DNA of 46,520 bases, taken from NCBI GenBank assembly GCA_014804245.1, contig JAAVAE010000034.1, positions 1-46,520 of the forward strand, written 5' to 3'. This DNA comes from Lachnospiraceae bacterium (lineage in GTDB: Bacteria; Bacillota; Clostridia; Lachnospirales; Lachnospiraceae). A model generated the notes under the pieces. The model did no database searches, was not told where the DNA came from, and saw only the letters and a program-made list of their open reading frames with translations. The translations under genes were made by a program, and so were the position numbers. Shown here one piece after another: positions 25,801 to 34,177 of the stretch. How positions within the stretch are numbered: position 1 is the first letter of the stretch; each line of letters starts with the position of its first letter.

Positions 25801-26278
25801 GCCGCTTTTTATGTCGGATTTAAAATCTGCGCTGTTGGCAGCCAATAATTTGATAGATAAAGAAGAGGAAACTGCAGCATGGACCCTTGCCGATTTTGGG
25901 GGCAAGCGCATCCTGCTGGTAGAAGATATTGAATTGAACCGTGAAATTGCAGAAGTCATATTGACAGAAACAGGCTTTGTTGTGGAAACAGCACCGGATG
26001 GAACAGATGCGGTGGCAATGGTGAAAGCATCTGATGAGTATTATTACGATGCTGTTTTGATGGATGTACAGATGCCGATTATGGATGGCTATGAAGCCAC
26101 AAGGACAATCAGGGCATTGCCGAGACAGGATGTAAAGACGCTGCCGATTATCGCCATGACAGCCAATGCCCTGGAGGAGGATAAAGAGGCTGCATTAAAG
26201 AACGGAATGAATGCCCATATGTCAAAACCGATTGATATGGATGTTTTTATTGGAGTGCTTAGTCAGTTCCTTAAGTAA
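22886..26278 (+). CDS. Hybrid sensor histidine kinase, extracellular Cache-like sensor and two receivers
   Basis: This 1130-residue protein spans the membrane twice (about residues 10-28 and 290-308), holding an outside sensor of about 260 residues that looks like a double-Cache domain (DYYVNGIKGEDGITVVYDS, SFYAPVRFEGEIIGVLRGTY). After PAS-like linker regions comes a kinase core: phosphorylated His629 in LSNMSHDIRTPMNAIIGF, N box LLGNAVKYTPAGG, and GIGMSPEF/GTGLGMAI. Two receivers follow, with Asp921 in YIVDWQMPEISG and Asp1060 in VLMDVQMPIMDG. There is no Hpt domain or output domain, so phosphate must pass to a separate protein. ATG at 22886 is used because GGGAGGAAG fits it, rather than the TTG just before. 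Confidence 0.9.
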   Translation: MKAAKKSIQEVLYVFCMLIAIIILFQWYTTENKHRIEERNKNYASDSARLMAVHIDEELNNALNRINTYTFFLGESLTEPAGAVHMLKTIEEHSQFDACLFTDKDGRNYTSDGRTSVADTHDYYVNGIKGEDGITVVYDSVFFDETMISFYAPVRFEGEIIGVLRGTYLAEEYLKDMLSTTYFGEPAEVYLCMPNGEVIASSGDQCYTGDLLDILTESGVIDAGTAQDAREVFTSGEEGAFVCDSNSTTDNICVMYLPGNNYVLVQTFPKNVTQSMIKAENLVGIRLESMMIGLFVIYIIALIIRAGREKKQLEQENREMGYIIAGVETLFPRFVLVDFEADTYQYLAGTRSEDNALAPQGRYEELSLYLCSLVLEESERQELAGLISKDAIIEALKEHDDVRFECHALCKHHAEWEHINVVCLERKDGRASKVLFTRQNITEIKEKELRVQAEIALADRKERQYRIAITSNAFCTFEFNLTQDLIEHDIIRVIKGKEISLLEKSGLKAPCKASECFEKWKSFVLEESTEEYCKTLSIEYLKECFEQGEAQVDVDYWARISDEEQMCVRQSFIMTRDYDTNDIMVMVVSKEITEQVRRQREQTQALQDALMQAQHANKAKTTFLSNMSHDIRTPMNAIIGFATIAVSHIDNKEQVNDCLQKVLSSSNHLLSLINDILDMSRIESGKVQIKEQECNISEMMHNLVNIIQPQVKAKQLELFIDTFDIANEDVIADALKMNQVFINLLGNAVKYTPAGGTITFRIMQKTTFRHGYGDYIFIVKDNGIGMSPEFTEHIFEPFEREITTTQSGIQGTGLGMAITKNIVDMMNGTISVESEVGKGSVFTVELSLKLQDVEKNAEQIKELEGLRALVVDDDFHVCDSVSKMLKQIGMRAEWTTSGKEAAYRAQIAYEEGDAYHTYIVDWQMPEISGVETAKRIRSVVGDGVPIIILTAYDWTDIEEEAKAAGINAFCAKPLFMSDLKSALLAANNLIDKEEETAAWTLADFGGKRILLVEDIELNREIAEVILTETGFVVETAPDGTDAVAMVKASDEYYYDAVLMDVQMPIMDGYEATRTIRALPRQDVKTLPIIAMTANALEEDKEAALKNGMNAHMSKPIDMDVFIGVLSQFLK

Positions 26279-26298
26279 GTTTTGGGAGGAGAAATAAT

Positions 26299-29094
26299 AT
26301 GTATCATTGCCGGATTCAATTTTATCTAATAGGTCGTCAGTGCAGGACGTTTGAAATTATAAAAGAGATACTTCCGTTAGAACAGTTTACGCATGTATTT
26401 ACGCAAAGCGATATCCCGGAAGAAGCACTGACAGAAAAGGCGGATGTGATTCTGGTCCATTTACAGGATATGGATGTTGAGGAAACTTTCCGGCTGCTTA
26501 CATCATGTAAGAGCAGGGAGGCTGAACTCATTTTGCTTGCGGACAAAGATCAGATGAGGCTCTTAACGGATCATTTATCGGAAGTGAAGGATATCTGGGC
26601 GCTGCCTATGTCTGATGAAGAAATACGATTTCGTTTTCTGCGGTGGCAGCAGACCTGCAAGATGAGCAAGGATTTCTGGGAGACCAGTCATTTTTTTGAG
26701 ACCACGATTAATCATATTCCGAACTTGGTCTGGTATAAAGATAAAGCAGGTATACACGAGAAGGTAAATGACAGCTTCTGTGCAACGGTGAATAAGACAA
26801 AGGAACAGGTGGAGGGGCGTGGTCATGCATATATCTGGGATGTGGAACGTGATGATCCTGCCTGCATGGAGTCAGAGCTTGAAGTTATGACAAAGAAAGA
26901 AACCTGTATCTCTGAAGAAATCATTGAAACAGGGGAGGGAAAGAGAACACTTACCACATACAAATCACCTTTGTTCGATTTAGACGGAAGCGTAATGGGA
27001 ACGGTGGGCGTAGCCATTGATGTGACACAGGAACGTGCATATGAGCAAGAGATTATGGCAAAGAATCATATGCTGGAAGCCATTTTTACATCCCTTGATT
27101 GCGGCGTGATCTTTCATACAGTGGACGGATCACGTGTCCTTAGTGTAAACAGAGCAGCGCTTAAGATTTTAGGATATGAATCATGGGATGAACTGACAAA
27201 AAACGGGTTTGATGCGGTGGCAGCATGTGTTGTGGAAGAAGATAAGGAAAAGCTTCGAAGAGGCATTGAAGGACTGAAAAAGGAAGGAGACAGTACTAAC
27301 GTAGAGTACCGGGTAAAGCATAAAAACGGGAAGATTCTGCATATCATGGGCAATATTAAGCTCATGAATGAGAATGGGCAGCTCTTTTACCGGCGTTTCC
27401 TTTTGGATTGTACCGCACAGAAGATGCGGGAAAAGGAGAATGAACAGCATCATACGGAATTAGTTCAGGCGCTTAGTATTGACTATAAGGTGGTCTGTTT
27501 CATTGACCTTGATTCGGGAATGGGAATTACGCTCAGACATGATAGCGAAGATGGTCATATGTTTGATTCTAAAGAAAGCGGAAAAATTTCTTTAAAAGAA
27601 AGCATGGAGGCTTACATACAGGAGTGCGTACATGAGGAGGACAGAGAAATGCTAAGGCAGGCTTCCTCCATAGAAAGATTGAAAGAAGAACTGTCAAAAA
27701 AGAAACTGTATCATGTGAACTATCGCATGCTTAAGAATGGTGAATATAAGTATTATCAAATGAAAGCTGTGCGTACGGGAGAATGGGGCGACCATTACGG
27801 TATGGTACTGGGATTCCATAGCGTGGATGAAGAAATCCGCAATGAGATGGAAAAGAAAAGACTGCTGGAGGATGCACTTTTACAGGCAAATAAGGCAAAT
27901 AAGGCAAAAAGTGAATTCCTTTCGAATATGTCGCATGATATCCGTACCCCGATGAATGCAATTATTGGCTTTACGACTTTGGCAATTTCTCGTATTGACC
28001 GCAAAGAACAGGTGGCAGAGTATCTGGAGAAGATCATGACTTCAGGTAATCACTTGCTGAGTTTGATCAATGATGTTCTGGATATGAGCCGTATTGAAAG
28101 CGGTAAGGTACGTTTGGAGGAAAAACCCTGCAGCCTGCCGAATATTCTTCAGGGACTATGCAATATTTTACAACCGGATATAAATACCAAGAATCTGAAA
28201 CTGCACGTTGATACAACGAAGCTTAGGGATGAAGAGATTTATTGCGATATGCTGCGGCTTAATCAGGTACTTTTGAATCTGGCGAGCAATTCTGTAAAAT
28301 ATACAGAGGCAGGAGGCAGCATTGAGATTAAAGTCATTCAGAAACCGGGCGCTCCTTCAGGGTATGCAAATTTTGAATTCGCCGTTCGGGATACAGGTAT
28401 CGGTATGAGCGAGGAATTTGTGGCACATGTTTTTGATCCCTTTGAGAGAGAAGAAAATTCTACAATCAGCGGAATACAGGGGACCGGTCTGGGAATGGCA
28501 ATTACCAAAAATATCGTGGATATGATGAACGGAACCATTGCGGTAAAGAGCCAGCAGGGAGTGGGAACGGAGTTTACTGTTTCCTTTACATTCCGTCTGC
28601 AGTCCGGGAAAAAGGAACAGATGGAGAAGGCAGGAAGTTCTCATAGCGCCGTAAACGGGGCGAAGGCAAGCGGAAAGAATGATGATCGACAAACAGGAAA
28701 GCTTCGTACCGGGCGTATTTTACTTGCAGAGGATGTGGAGCTGAATCAGGAAATTGCGGTAACGATTCTGGGGGACGCTGGATTTTCCACGGAAGTTGCC
28801 GAGAACGGTAAGATTGCCGTAGACATGGTGGAAAAATCTGAGCCGGGGTATTACCAGCTGGTGCTTATGGACGTCCAGATGCCCGTAATGAATGGATATG
28901 AGGCGACGAGAGCAATCCGCAGACTGGATAATAAAGCTTTGGCTTCCATACCGATTTTAGCTATGTCTGCAAATGCTTTTGAAGAGGATAAGCAGGAAGC
29001 TTTAAAATGTGGGATGAACGGTCACATAGCCAAACCGATAGACGTTGCCAATCTGTTTGACACTTTAAATAAAATACTGTCTGATGAAGACTAA
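26299..29094 (+). CDS. Hybrid sensor histidine kinase, cytoplasmic PAS type
   Basis: This 931-residue protein has no membrane segment. Its first 120 residues look like a degenerate receiver (FEIIKEILPLEQFTHVFTQS, ADVILVHLQDMDVEETF) lacking the normal phosphoacceptor context. Two or three PAS domains follow (NHIPNLVWYKDKAGIHEKVN; LDCGVIFHTVDGSRVLSVNR; and a third region to about 500), then the kinase core with His546 in LSNMSHDIRTPMNAIIGF, GTGLGMAI, and one receiver with Asp858 in VLMDVQMPVMNG. The kinase core closely resembles that of the preceding gene, 20 bases upstream, so the two probably arose by duplication and work together. Confidence 0.88.
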   Translation: MYHCRIQFYLIGRQCRTFEIIKEILPLEQFTHVFTQSDIPEEALTEKADVILVHLQDMDVEETFRLLTSCKSREAELILLADKDQMRLLTDHLSEVKDIWALPMSDEEIRFRFLRWQQTCKMSKDFWETSHFFETTINHIPNLVWYKDKAGIHEKVNDSFCATVNKTKEQVEGRGHAYIWDVERDDPACMESELEVMTKKETCISEEIIETGEGKRTLTTYKSPLFDLDGSVMGTVGVAIDVTQERAYEQEIMAKNHMLEAIFTSLDCGVIFHTVDGSRVLSVNRAALKILGYESWDELTKNGFDAVAACVVEEDKEKLRRGIEGLKKEGDSTNVEYRVKHKNGKILHIMGNIKLMNENGQLFYRRFLLDCTAQKMREKENEQHHTELVQALSIDYKVVCFIDLDSGMGITLRHDSEDGHMFDSKESGKISLKESMEAYIQECVHEEDREMLRQASSIERLKEELSKKKLYHVNYRMLKNGEYKYYQMKAVRTGEWGDHYGMVLGFHSVDEEIRNEMEKKRLLEDALLQANKANKAKSEFLSNMSHDIRTPMNAIIGFTTLAISRIDRKEQVAEYLEKIMTSGNHLLSLINDVLDMSRIESGKVRLEEKPCSLPNILQGLCNILQPDINTKNLKLHVDTTKLRDEEIYCDMLRLNQVLLNLASNSVKYTEAGGSIEIKVIQKPGAPSGYANFEFAVRDTGIGMSEEFVAHVFDPFEREENSTISGIQGTGLGMAITKNIVDMMNGTIAVKSQQGVGTEFTVSFTFRLQSGKKEQMEKAGSSHSAVNGAKASGKNDDRQTGKLRTGRILLAEDVELNQEIAVTILGDAGFSTEVAENGKIAVDMVEKSEPGYYQLVLMDVQMPVMNGYEATRAIRRLDNKALASIPILAMSANAFEEDKQEALKCGMNGHIAKPIDVANLFDTLNKILSDED

Positions 29095-29105
29095 GAGGAA
29101 ATAGA

Positions 29106-30464
29106 ATGTTACCGGAGTTATTTTTAAACAGAATGGAAAGGATGTTGGGGGAGGAATACCAGAAATTTCTCGAGAGCTATCAGATGCCGCAATATCATTC
29201 CCTGCGTATCAATCTGCTAAAAGGAACAGAAGAGGAATTGCGCACAAAAGTAGGATTTTTGAAAGAACCGGTGGCATGGGCAGCCGGCGGCTGTTATTGC
29301 AAAGAAGAAGAAAGACCGGGAAAGCATCCTTTTCACGAGGCGGGCGCTTATTATATTCAGGAGGCAAGCGCCATGGCGCCGGCGGCATATCTGGGAGCGG
29401 AGCCGGGAGAAAGAATTCTGGATTTATGTGCGGCACCCGGCGGGAAAAGCACACAGATTGCAGCAGATATGTGCGGCAGGGGGCTTTTAGTCTGCAATGA
29501 AATACATCCTCAGAGAGCAAAGATACTTTCAGAGAATGTAGAACGAATGGGAATCAGGAATGCGCTTGTGGTAAGTCACAAGCCGGATTTTCTTGCGGAG
29601 CGTTTCCCGGCATATTTTGACAGGATCCTGGTGGATGCACCCTGTTCAGGGGAAGGGATGTTTCGAAAAAAGGAAGAGGCGGTAAAAGAGTGGAGTCTGG
29701 AAAATGTGAAAATGTGTGCAGACAGACAAAGCGATATCCTTGAAAGTGCTGCCCTTATGCTGCGTCCCGGGGGCAGAATGGTTTACTCTACCTGTACTTT
29801 TGCTCCTGAGGAAGATGAAGGGACAGTCAGTGCTTTCCTCCAAAAACATCAGGAATTCCATCTGGAGGATACAGAAAAATTTCCGGGGATGGCATCAGGT
29901 ATGCCTCTATATTGTGAAACGGACTCAAAGGAAATAGAAAAAACCATTCGCCTCTGGCCCCATAAATTGAAAGGAGAAGGTCATTTTGTGGCGTGCTTTC
30001 AAAAAGAGGGTGAAGCTTTGGAAGGCGGGTATGGTCTGTACGAGGAAGAAAAAGGAGTTCCATTAAAGGAATGCGGGGAATGGGAGTCCTTTGCCAGTCA
30101 ATGTTTGAACATACCGCTGAATGGAAAGTATTTAAAATTCGGGGATCAGTTGTATGTGGTGCCAGAAAATACACCAACCTTAAAAGGATTGAAAGTTTTA
30201 AGACCGGGTCTTCACTTGGGAACACTAAAGAAGAACCGATTTGAGCCTTCCCACGCATTAGCGCTTTCTTTAAGACCGGAGGAGGCAGTATATAAACTGG
30301 ATTTATCCATTGAGGAGGCAGTTCGCTATCTGAAGGGGGAGACTTTTCCAGTGCAGGGAGAAAAGGGATGGTATCTGATTACGGTGGAGGGTTACAGCCT
30401 TGGATGGGGAAAACTTGCCGGCGGCATCATGAAGAATCACTATCCGAAAGGACTTAGAAAATAA
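29106..30464 (+). CDS. RsmF-like 16S rRNA m5C methyltransferase
   Basis: This 452-residue enzyme is of the NOL1/NOP2/Sun family, which methylates C5 of cytosine in rRNA with S-adenosylmethionine. Visible are the cofactor loop LDLCAAPGGKSTQIAA (about residue 106), the catalytic motif VDAPCSGEGMFRK and the second catalytic cysteine in VYSTCTFAPEEDEG. The C-terminal region (about residues 290-452, with GKYLKFGDQLYVVPENTP and LHLGTLKKNRFEPSHAL) is the extra RNA-binding part found in YebU/RsmF relatives rather than RsmB. The start at 29106 has AGAGGAAA before it and lies 11 bases after the kinase stop. Confidence 0.9.
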   Translation: MLPELFLNRMERMLGEEYQKFLESYQMPQYHSLRINLLKGTEEELRTKVGFLKEPVAWAAGGCYCKEEERPGKHPFHEAGAYYIQEASAMAPAAYLGAEPGERILDLCAAPGGKSTQIAADMCGRGLLVCNEIHPQRAKILSENVERMGIRNALVVSHKPDFLAERFPAYFDRILVDAPCSGEGMFRKKEEAVKEWSLENVKMCADRQSDILESAALMLRPGGRMVYSTCTFAPEEDEGTVSAFLQKHQEFHLEDTEKFPGMASGMPLYCETDSKEIEKTIRLWPHKLKGEGHFVACFQKEGEALEGGYGLYEEEKGVPLKECGEWESFASQCLNIPLNGKYLKFGDQLYVVPENTPTLKGLKVLRPGLHLGTLKKNRFEPSHALALSLRPEEAVYKLDLSIEEAVRYLKGETFPVQGEKGWYLITVEGYSLGWGKLAGGIMKNHYPKGLRK

Positions 30465-30484
30465 GAGTGAAAAGAGAGAAAGAT

Positions 30485-31543
30485 ATGATTATAAACACGA
30501 AAAGAAAAGGATATGCAGCCGTTCTTGGTATGATTCTCATAGCAGTGTGCACAGGTTGTGGCAGAGGAAATAAGAATGAAAATATCACAGCCGGTATGGA
30601 AGCGGTGGAAGCGCTGGATTATGGCAGTGCCCTTGGCAGTTTTGAGGCAGCGAGGGAAGCTGGTGAGAATGAGCGCCTTTTATACAGAGGAGAAGGAATG
30701 GCGTATATGGGGAAGACCATGTATGCAGAAGCAGCACAGGCATTTGAGACGGCACTTTCTCTCAGCAACGGCAGAATCAATAGTATGGATTATGATATCA
30801 ATTATTATCTTGCCACTGCTTATTATAAGCAGGGAGAACTTGGAAGGGCAATTGATGTATACAGCGCAATCATAGCGCTTAGGGACAGCGAAAGGGACGC
30901 TTATTACTTAAGAGGCGCCATTTATGCTAAGCAGGGCAGTCTCGATCTGGCAAAGGAGGATTTTGACAAGGCGATCGCACTGAATAAAAACGATTATGAC
31001 AGATTGATCGATATATATGGTGTACTGGCAGCAGAAGGTTACAAGGAGACGGGGCAGGAATATCTGCAGGCGGCAATGGACGCGGGCACAAAGAACATGA
31101 CCAACTATGAAAAAGGCCGTATCTGCTATTATCTTGAGGATTATGAGAATGCAAGGACTTATCTGGAAAAAGCCCGGGATGAAGGCGGATATGAGGCGGT
31201 CCTTTTCCTTGGAAAGACTTATGAGACTTTGGGAGACAATAATTATGCGATCAGCGTATATAATACATATTTAGAGAGCGAAGGACCGAATCCGCAGGTC
31301 CTAAATCAGCTTGGACTGTGCAAGATGCAGACCGGTGATTATGCAGGTGCGCTTGGCAATTTCCAGACGGCTATGAACATTGAAAACAATGGCATGATGC
31401 AGATCCTTAAGATGAATGAGATTATTGCCTACGAAAGACTTGGAGAGTACAAGAATGCGGCGGTTCTGATGGATAGCTATCTGAAAACTTATCCGGATGA
31501 CGAGGAGGCAAAGAGAGAGTATACCTTTTTACAGACAAGATAA
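30485..31543 (+). CDS. TPR-repeat lipoprotein
   Basis: This 352-residue protein has an N-terminal signal with a cysteine (VLGMILIAVCTGCGRG) fitting a lipoprotein, although the residue at -3 is Cys rather than Leu. The rest is tetratricopeptide repeats, e.g. ALGSFEAAREAGENERLLYR, AAQAFETALSLSNGR, YYLRGAIYAKQGSLDLAKED, ALGNFQTAMNIENNG and AAVLMDSYLKTYPDDEE, about seven to eight units. It is probably a protein-binding scaffold on the outer membrane face. A GTG at 30467 could extend it but the signal peptide starts better at 30485. It directly follows the methyltransferase gene and ends the operon. Confidence 0.83.
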   Translation: MIINTKRKGYAAVLGMILIAVCTGCGRGNKNENITAGMEAVEALDYGSALGSFEAAREAGENERLLYRGEGMAYMGKTMYAEAAQAFETALSLSNGRINSMDYDINYYLATAYYKQGELGRAIDVYSAIIALRDSERDAYYLRGAIYAKQGSLDLAKEDFDKAIALNKNDYDRLIDIYGVLAAEGYKETGQEYLQAAMDAGTKNMTNYEKGRICYYLEDYENARTYLEKARDEGGYEAVLFLGKTYETLGDNNYAISVYNTYLESEGPNPQVLNQLGLCKMQTGDYAGALGNFQTAMNIENNGMMQILKMNEIIAYERLGEYKNAAVLMDSYLKTYPDDEEAKREYTFLQTR

Positions 31544-31603
31544 AAATTTCCAGCAGCATAGAGCTGGCGTCTGCCAGGGAAAACAAAGTTGAAGGAAACG
31601 TTC

Positions 31604-31659
31604 AAAGCACAACATATTATGTTAACGATATTATGTCAACACAATATGTTGTGCTTTTT
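31604..31659 (+). promoter_or_regulatory. Paired NrdR-like boxes in a 15-bp perfect palindrome; also a terminator candidate
   Basis: ACACAATATGTTGTGC (31639-31654) closely matches the NrdR box (ACACwATATaTwgTgt). A second weaker box, ACAACATATTATGTTA (31609-31624), lies 30 bp upstream, about three helical turns, as in known NrdR pairs. The two also form a perfect 15-bp inverted repeat (31604-31618 with 31643-31657) followed by T residues, so the RNA could terminate the upstream transcript. NrdR, a nucleotide-sensing repressor, is known to regulate ribonucleotide reductase genes, and nrdD follows. Confidence 0.7.
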
Positions 31660-31660
31660 G

Positions 31661-31689
31661 TTGACTTTTATTTTGGCGGATGATACACT
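31661..31689 (+). promoter_or_regulatory. nrdD promoter
   Basis: TTGACT (31661-31666), 17 bases and TACACT (31684-31689) preceded by TGA. It lies directly downstream of the NrdR-like boxes and 53 bases before the nrdD start codon. Confidence 0.72.
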
Positions 31690-31741
31690 TTAATAAGCGG
31701 CGTCAGAGCGCATCTTAAGTAAGCGAGTTGGAGGGTTTTGG

Positions 31742-34150
31742 ATGTTTCAGGTAATCAAAAGAGAAGGAGATGTAGCAGATTTTACTTTGACTAAAATCAG
31801 TGATGCAATTATGAAGGCATTTAATGCTACAGATATGCAGTACAACAACGACGTGGTAGATTTACTGGCGCTTCGTGTGACCGCTGATTTTCAGGGCAAA
31901 GTGAAAGAGGACTGCATTCATGTGGAAGACATACAGGACAGCGTGGAGAAGGTACTGGAACAGACCGGCTATGCGGAAGCGGCAAAAGCATATATCTTGT
32001 ACCGCAAGCAGCGTGAAAAGATGCGTACCATGAAATCTACCATATTGGATTATAAAGATGTAGTAAATAATTATGTCAAGGTGGAGGACTGGCGGGTAAA
32101 GGAAAATTCCACTGTCACTTATTCCGTGGGAGGACTGATCCTAAGCAATTCGGGTGCAGTTACGGCAAACTACTGGCTTTCGGAAATATATGATGAAGAG
32201 ATAGCAAACGCTCACAGGAATGCGGATCTGCATATTCATGATCTGTCCATGCTTACCGGATATTGTGCAGGATGGTCTTTAAAACAACTGATCACGCAGG
32301 GACTTGGCGGCATTACCGGCAAGATTACGTCAGCGCCAGCCGCACATCTGTCTGTACTATGTAATCAGATGGTAAATTTCCTTGGCATCATGCAGAATGA
32401 ATGGGCAGGAGCACAGGCATTTTCTTCCTTTGACACCTATCTTGCACCTTTTGTCAAGGCAGATAATCTTTCTTATAAAGAAGTAAAGAAGTGTATTGAA
32501 GCATTTATCTATGGCGTAAATACACCCAGCCGCTGGGGAACTCAGGCGCCCTTTTCCAATATTACCCTTGACTGGACAGTGCCTGCAGATTTGGCAGAAC
32601 TGCCTGCCATCGTAGGCGGCAGGGAAATGGATTTTAAATATAAGGACTGCAAGAAGGAAATGGATATGATCAACAAGGCCTTCATTGAGACGATGATTGA
32701 AGGTGATGCTAATGGCAGGGGATTCCAGTATCCGATTCCGACTTATTCGATTACCAGGGATTTTGACTGGTCCGACACGGAAAATAACCGGTTGTTGTTT
32801 GAAATGACGGCGAAATACGGGACGCCTTATTTCTCTAATTATATTAACTCCGATATGGAGCCCAGCGACGTGCGCAGTATGTGTTGCCGTCTGCGTCTGG
32901 ATCTTAGAGAGCTCCGCAAGAAGACCGGCGGTTATTTCGGATCCGGAGAGAGTACCGGAAGCGTGGGCGTGGTTACGATCAACATGCCCAGAATTGCTTA
33001 CCTGTCCTGCAATAAGGATGATTTTTACCGGCGGCTCAACAAAATGATGGATATTGCAGCTAGATCCCTTAAAATGAAGCGTGATGTAATTACACGGCTT
33101 CTTGAGGAAGGGCTGTATCCTTATACCAAGCATTATCTGGGAACTTTTGATAATCATTTCTCCACAATCGGACTTCTTGGCATGAATGAAGTGGGATTGA
33201 ATGCCAATTGGCTTAGAGCAGATATGACCGATAAGCGGACTCAGGAGTTTACCAAAGAGGTGCTGAACCATATGCGTAGCAGGCTCTCCGATTATCAGGA
33301 ACAGTATGGAGATTTATATAACCTGGAGGCAACGCCGGCAGAAAGCACCACCTACCGCCTTGCAAAGCATGATAAAAAGAGGTGGCCGGCAATCAAAACG
33401 GCAGGAAAGCTGGGAGATACCCCATATTATACGAATTCATCTCATCTGCCGGTAGATTTTTCGGAAGACATTTTTGACGCGCTGGATATTCAGGACGAGC
33501 TTCAGACATTATATACCTCGGGAACGGTATTTCATGCGTTCTTGGGAGAAAAACTTCCTGACTGGAAGGCAGCGGCGGATCTGATCAGGACCATTGCAGA
33601 GAATTACAAACTGCCTTATTATACCCTTTCACCGACTTATTCCATCTGTAGGGAGCATGGCTATCTTGCAGGAGAGCAGAAGACCTGCCCCCACTGCGGA
33701 AAGGTGACGGAAGTTTACAGCCGTATCACAGGTTATTACAGACCGGTACAGAATTGGAATGACGGAAAGCTGCAGGAATATGCGAACCGGAAGACTTACA
33801 ATGTCTCCAAGTCTGTTTTGAAAAAGCCGGTTACCAGTGTAGTGACCCTGTCCGGTTATGAGAAAGATGGTATAAAGGTTTCTTTTGAGGCACCGGAAAA
33901 CATTGCGTATCTTTTCACGACAAAAACATGTCCTAACTGTAAGCTTGCAAAAGAATATCTTAAGGACTTTAGATATGTACTCATCGATGCGGAAGAAAAT
34001 ATTGAATTAGCACAGAAATACGGCGTGATGCAGGCACCGACCCTGGTGGTGATAAACGGGGATTCTTTTCATAAATATGTCAATGCATCCCGTATTAAGC
34101 AGTTTGCAGAAAGCCAGAAGGAACTGCGGCAAGAAAGCTGTATTTCTTAA
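31742..34150 (+). CDS. nrdD: Anaerobic ribonucleoside-triphosphate reductase with C-terminal glutaredoxin-like domain
   Basis: This 802-residue class III reductase makes deoxyribonucleotides from NTPs without oxygen, using a glycyl radical. It has an N-terminal ATP-cone (FQVIKREGDVADFTLTKISD), the catalytic barrel (SMCCRLRLDL, GVVTINMPRIA), a zinc site of CREHGY and CPHCG, and the glycyl-radical loop SRITGYYRPVQNWNDGK with Gly664. About 120 extra residues at the end form a thioredoxin/glutaredoxin-like domain with Cys730-Pro-Asn-Cys733 (FTTKTCPNCKLAKEYL, then MQAPTLVVINGD). Standard NrdD proteins end soon after the radical loop. The fused domain suggests thiol rather than formate as reductant. 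The activase nrdG is not adjacent. Confidence 0.95.
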   Translation: MFQVIKREGDVADFTLTKISDAIMKAFNATDMQYNNDVVDLLALRVTADFQGKVKEDCIHVEDIQDSVEKVLEQTGYAEAAKAYILYRKQREKMRTMKSTILDYKDVVNNYVKVEDWRVKENSTVTYSVGGLILSNSGAVTANYWLSEIYDEEIANAHRNADLHIHDLSMLTGYCAGWSLKQLITQGLGGITGKITSAPAAHLSVLCNQMVNFLGIMQNEWAGAQAFSSFDTYLAPFVKADNLSYKEVKKCIEAFIYGVNTPSRWGTQAPFSNITLDWTVPADLAELPAIVGGREMDFKYKDCKKEMDMINKAFIETMIEGDANGRGFQYPIPTYSITRDFDWSDTENNRLLFEMTAKYGTPYFSNYINSDMEPSDVRSMCCRLRLDLRELRKKTGGYFGSGESTGSVGVVTINMPRIAYLSCNKDDFYRRLNKMMDIAARSLKMKRDVITRLLEEGLYPYTKHYLGTFDNHFSTIGLLGMNEVGLNANWLRADMTDKRTQEFTKEVLNHMRSRLSDYQEQYGDLYNLEATPAESTTYRLAKHDKKRWPAIKTAGKLGDTPYYTNSSHLPVDFSEDIFDALDIQDELQTLYTSGTVFHAFLGEKLPDWKAAADLIRTIAENYKLPYYTLSPTYSICREHGYLAGEQKTCPHCGKVTEVYSRITGYYRPVQNWNDGKLQEYANRKTYNVSKSVLKKPVTSVVTLSGYEKDGIKVSFEAPENIAYLFTTKTCPNCKLAKEYLKDFRYVLIDAEENIELAQKYGVMQAPTLVVINGDSFHKYVNASRIKQFAESQKELRQESCIS

Positions 34151-34177
34151 GGAATTTTACAAGAAAGGAAGATTGTC

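Noticed and set aside
31564-31577. Small hairpin CTGGC/GCCAG after the TPR gene
   Set aside because: Not followed by T residues; the 31604 hairpin is a far better terminator.
32357-33271. 304-codon open frame on the minus strand inside nrdD
   Set aside because: It lies wholly opposite a strongly supported catalytic region, is Cys/His/Ile-rich like a shadow frame, and has no ribosome site.
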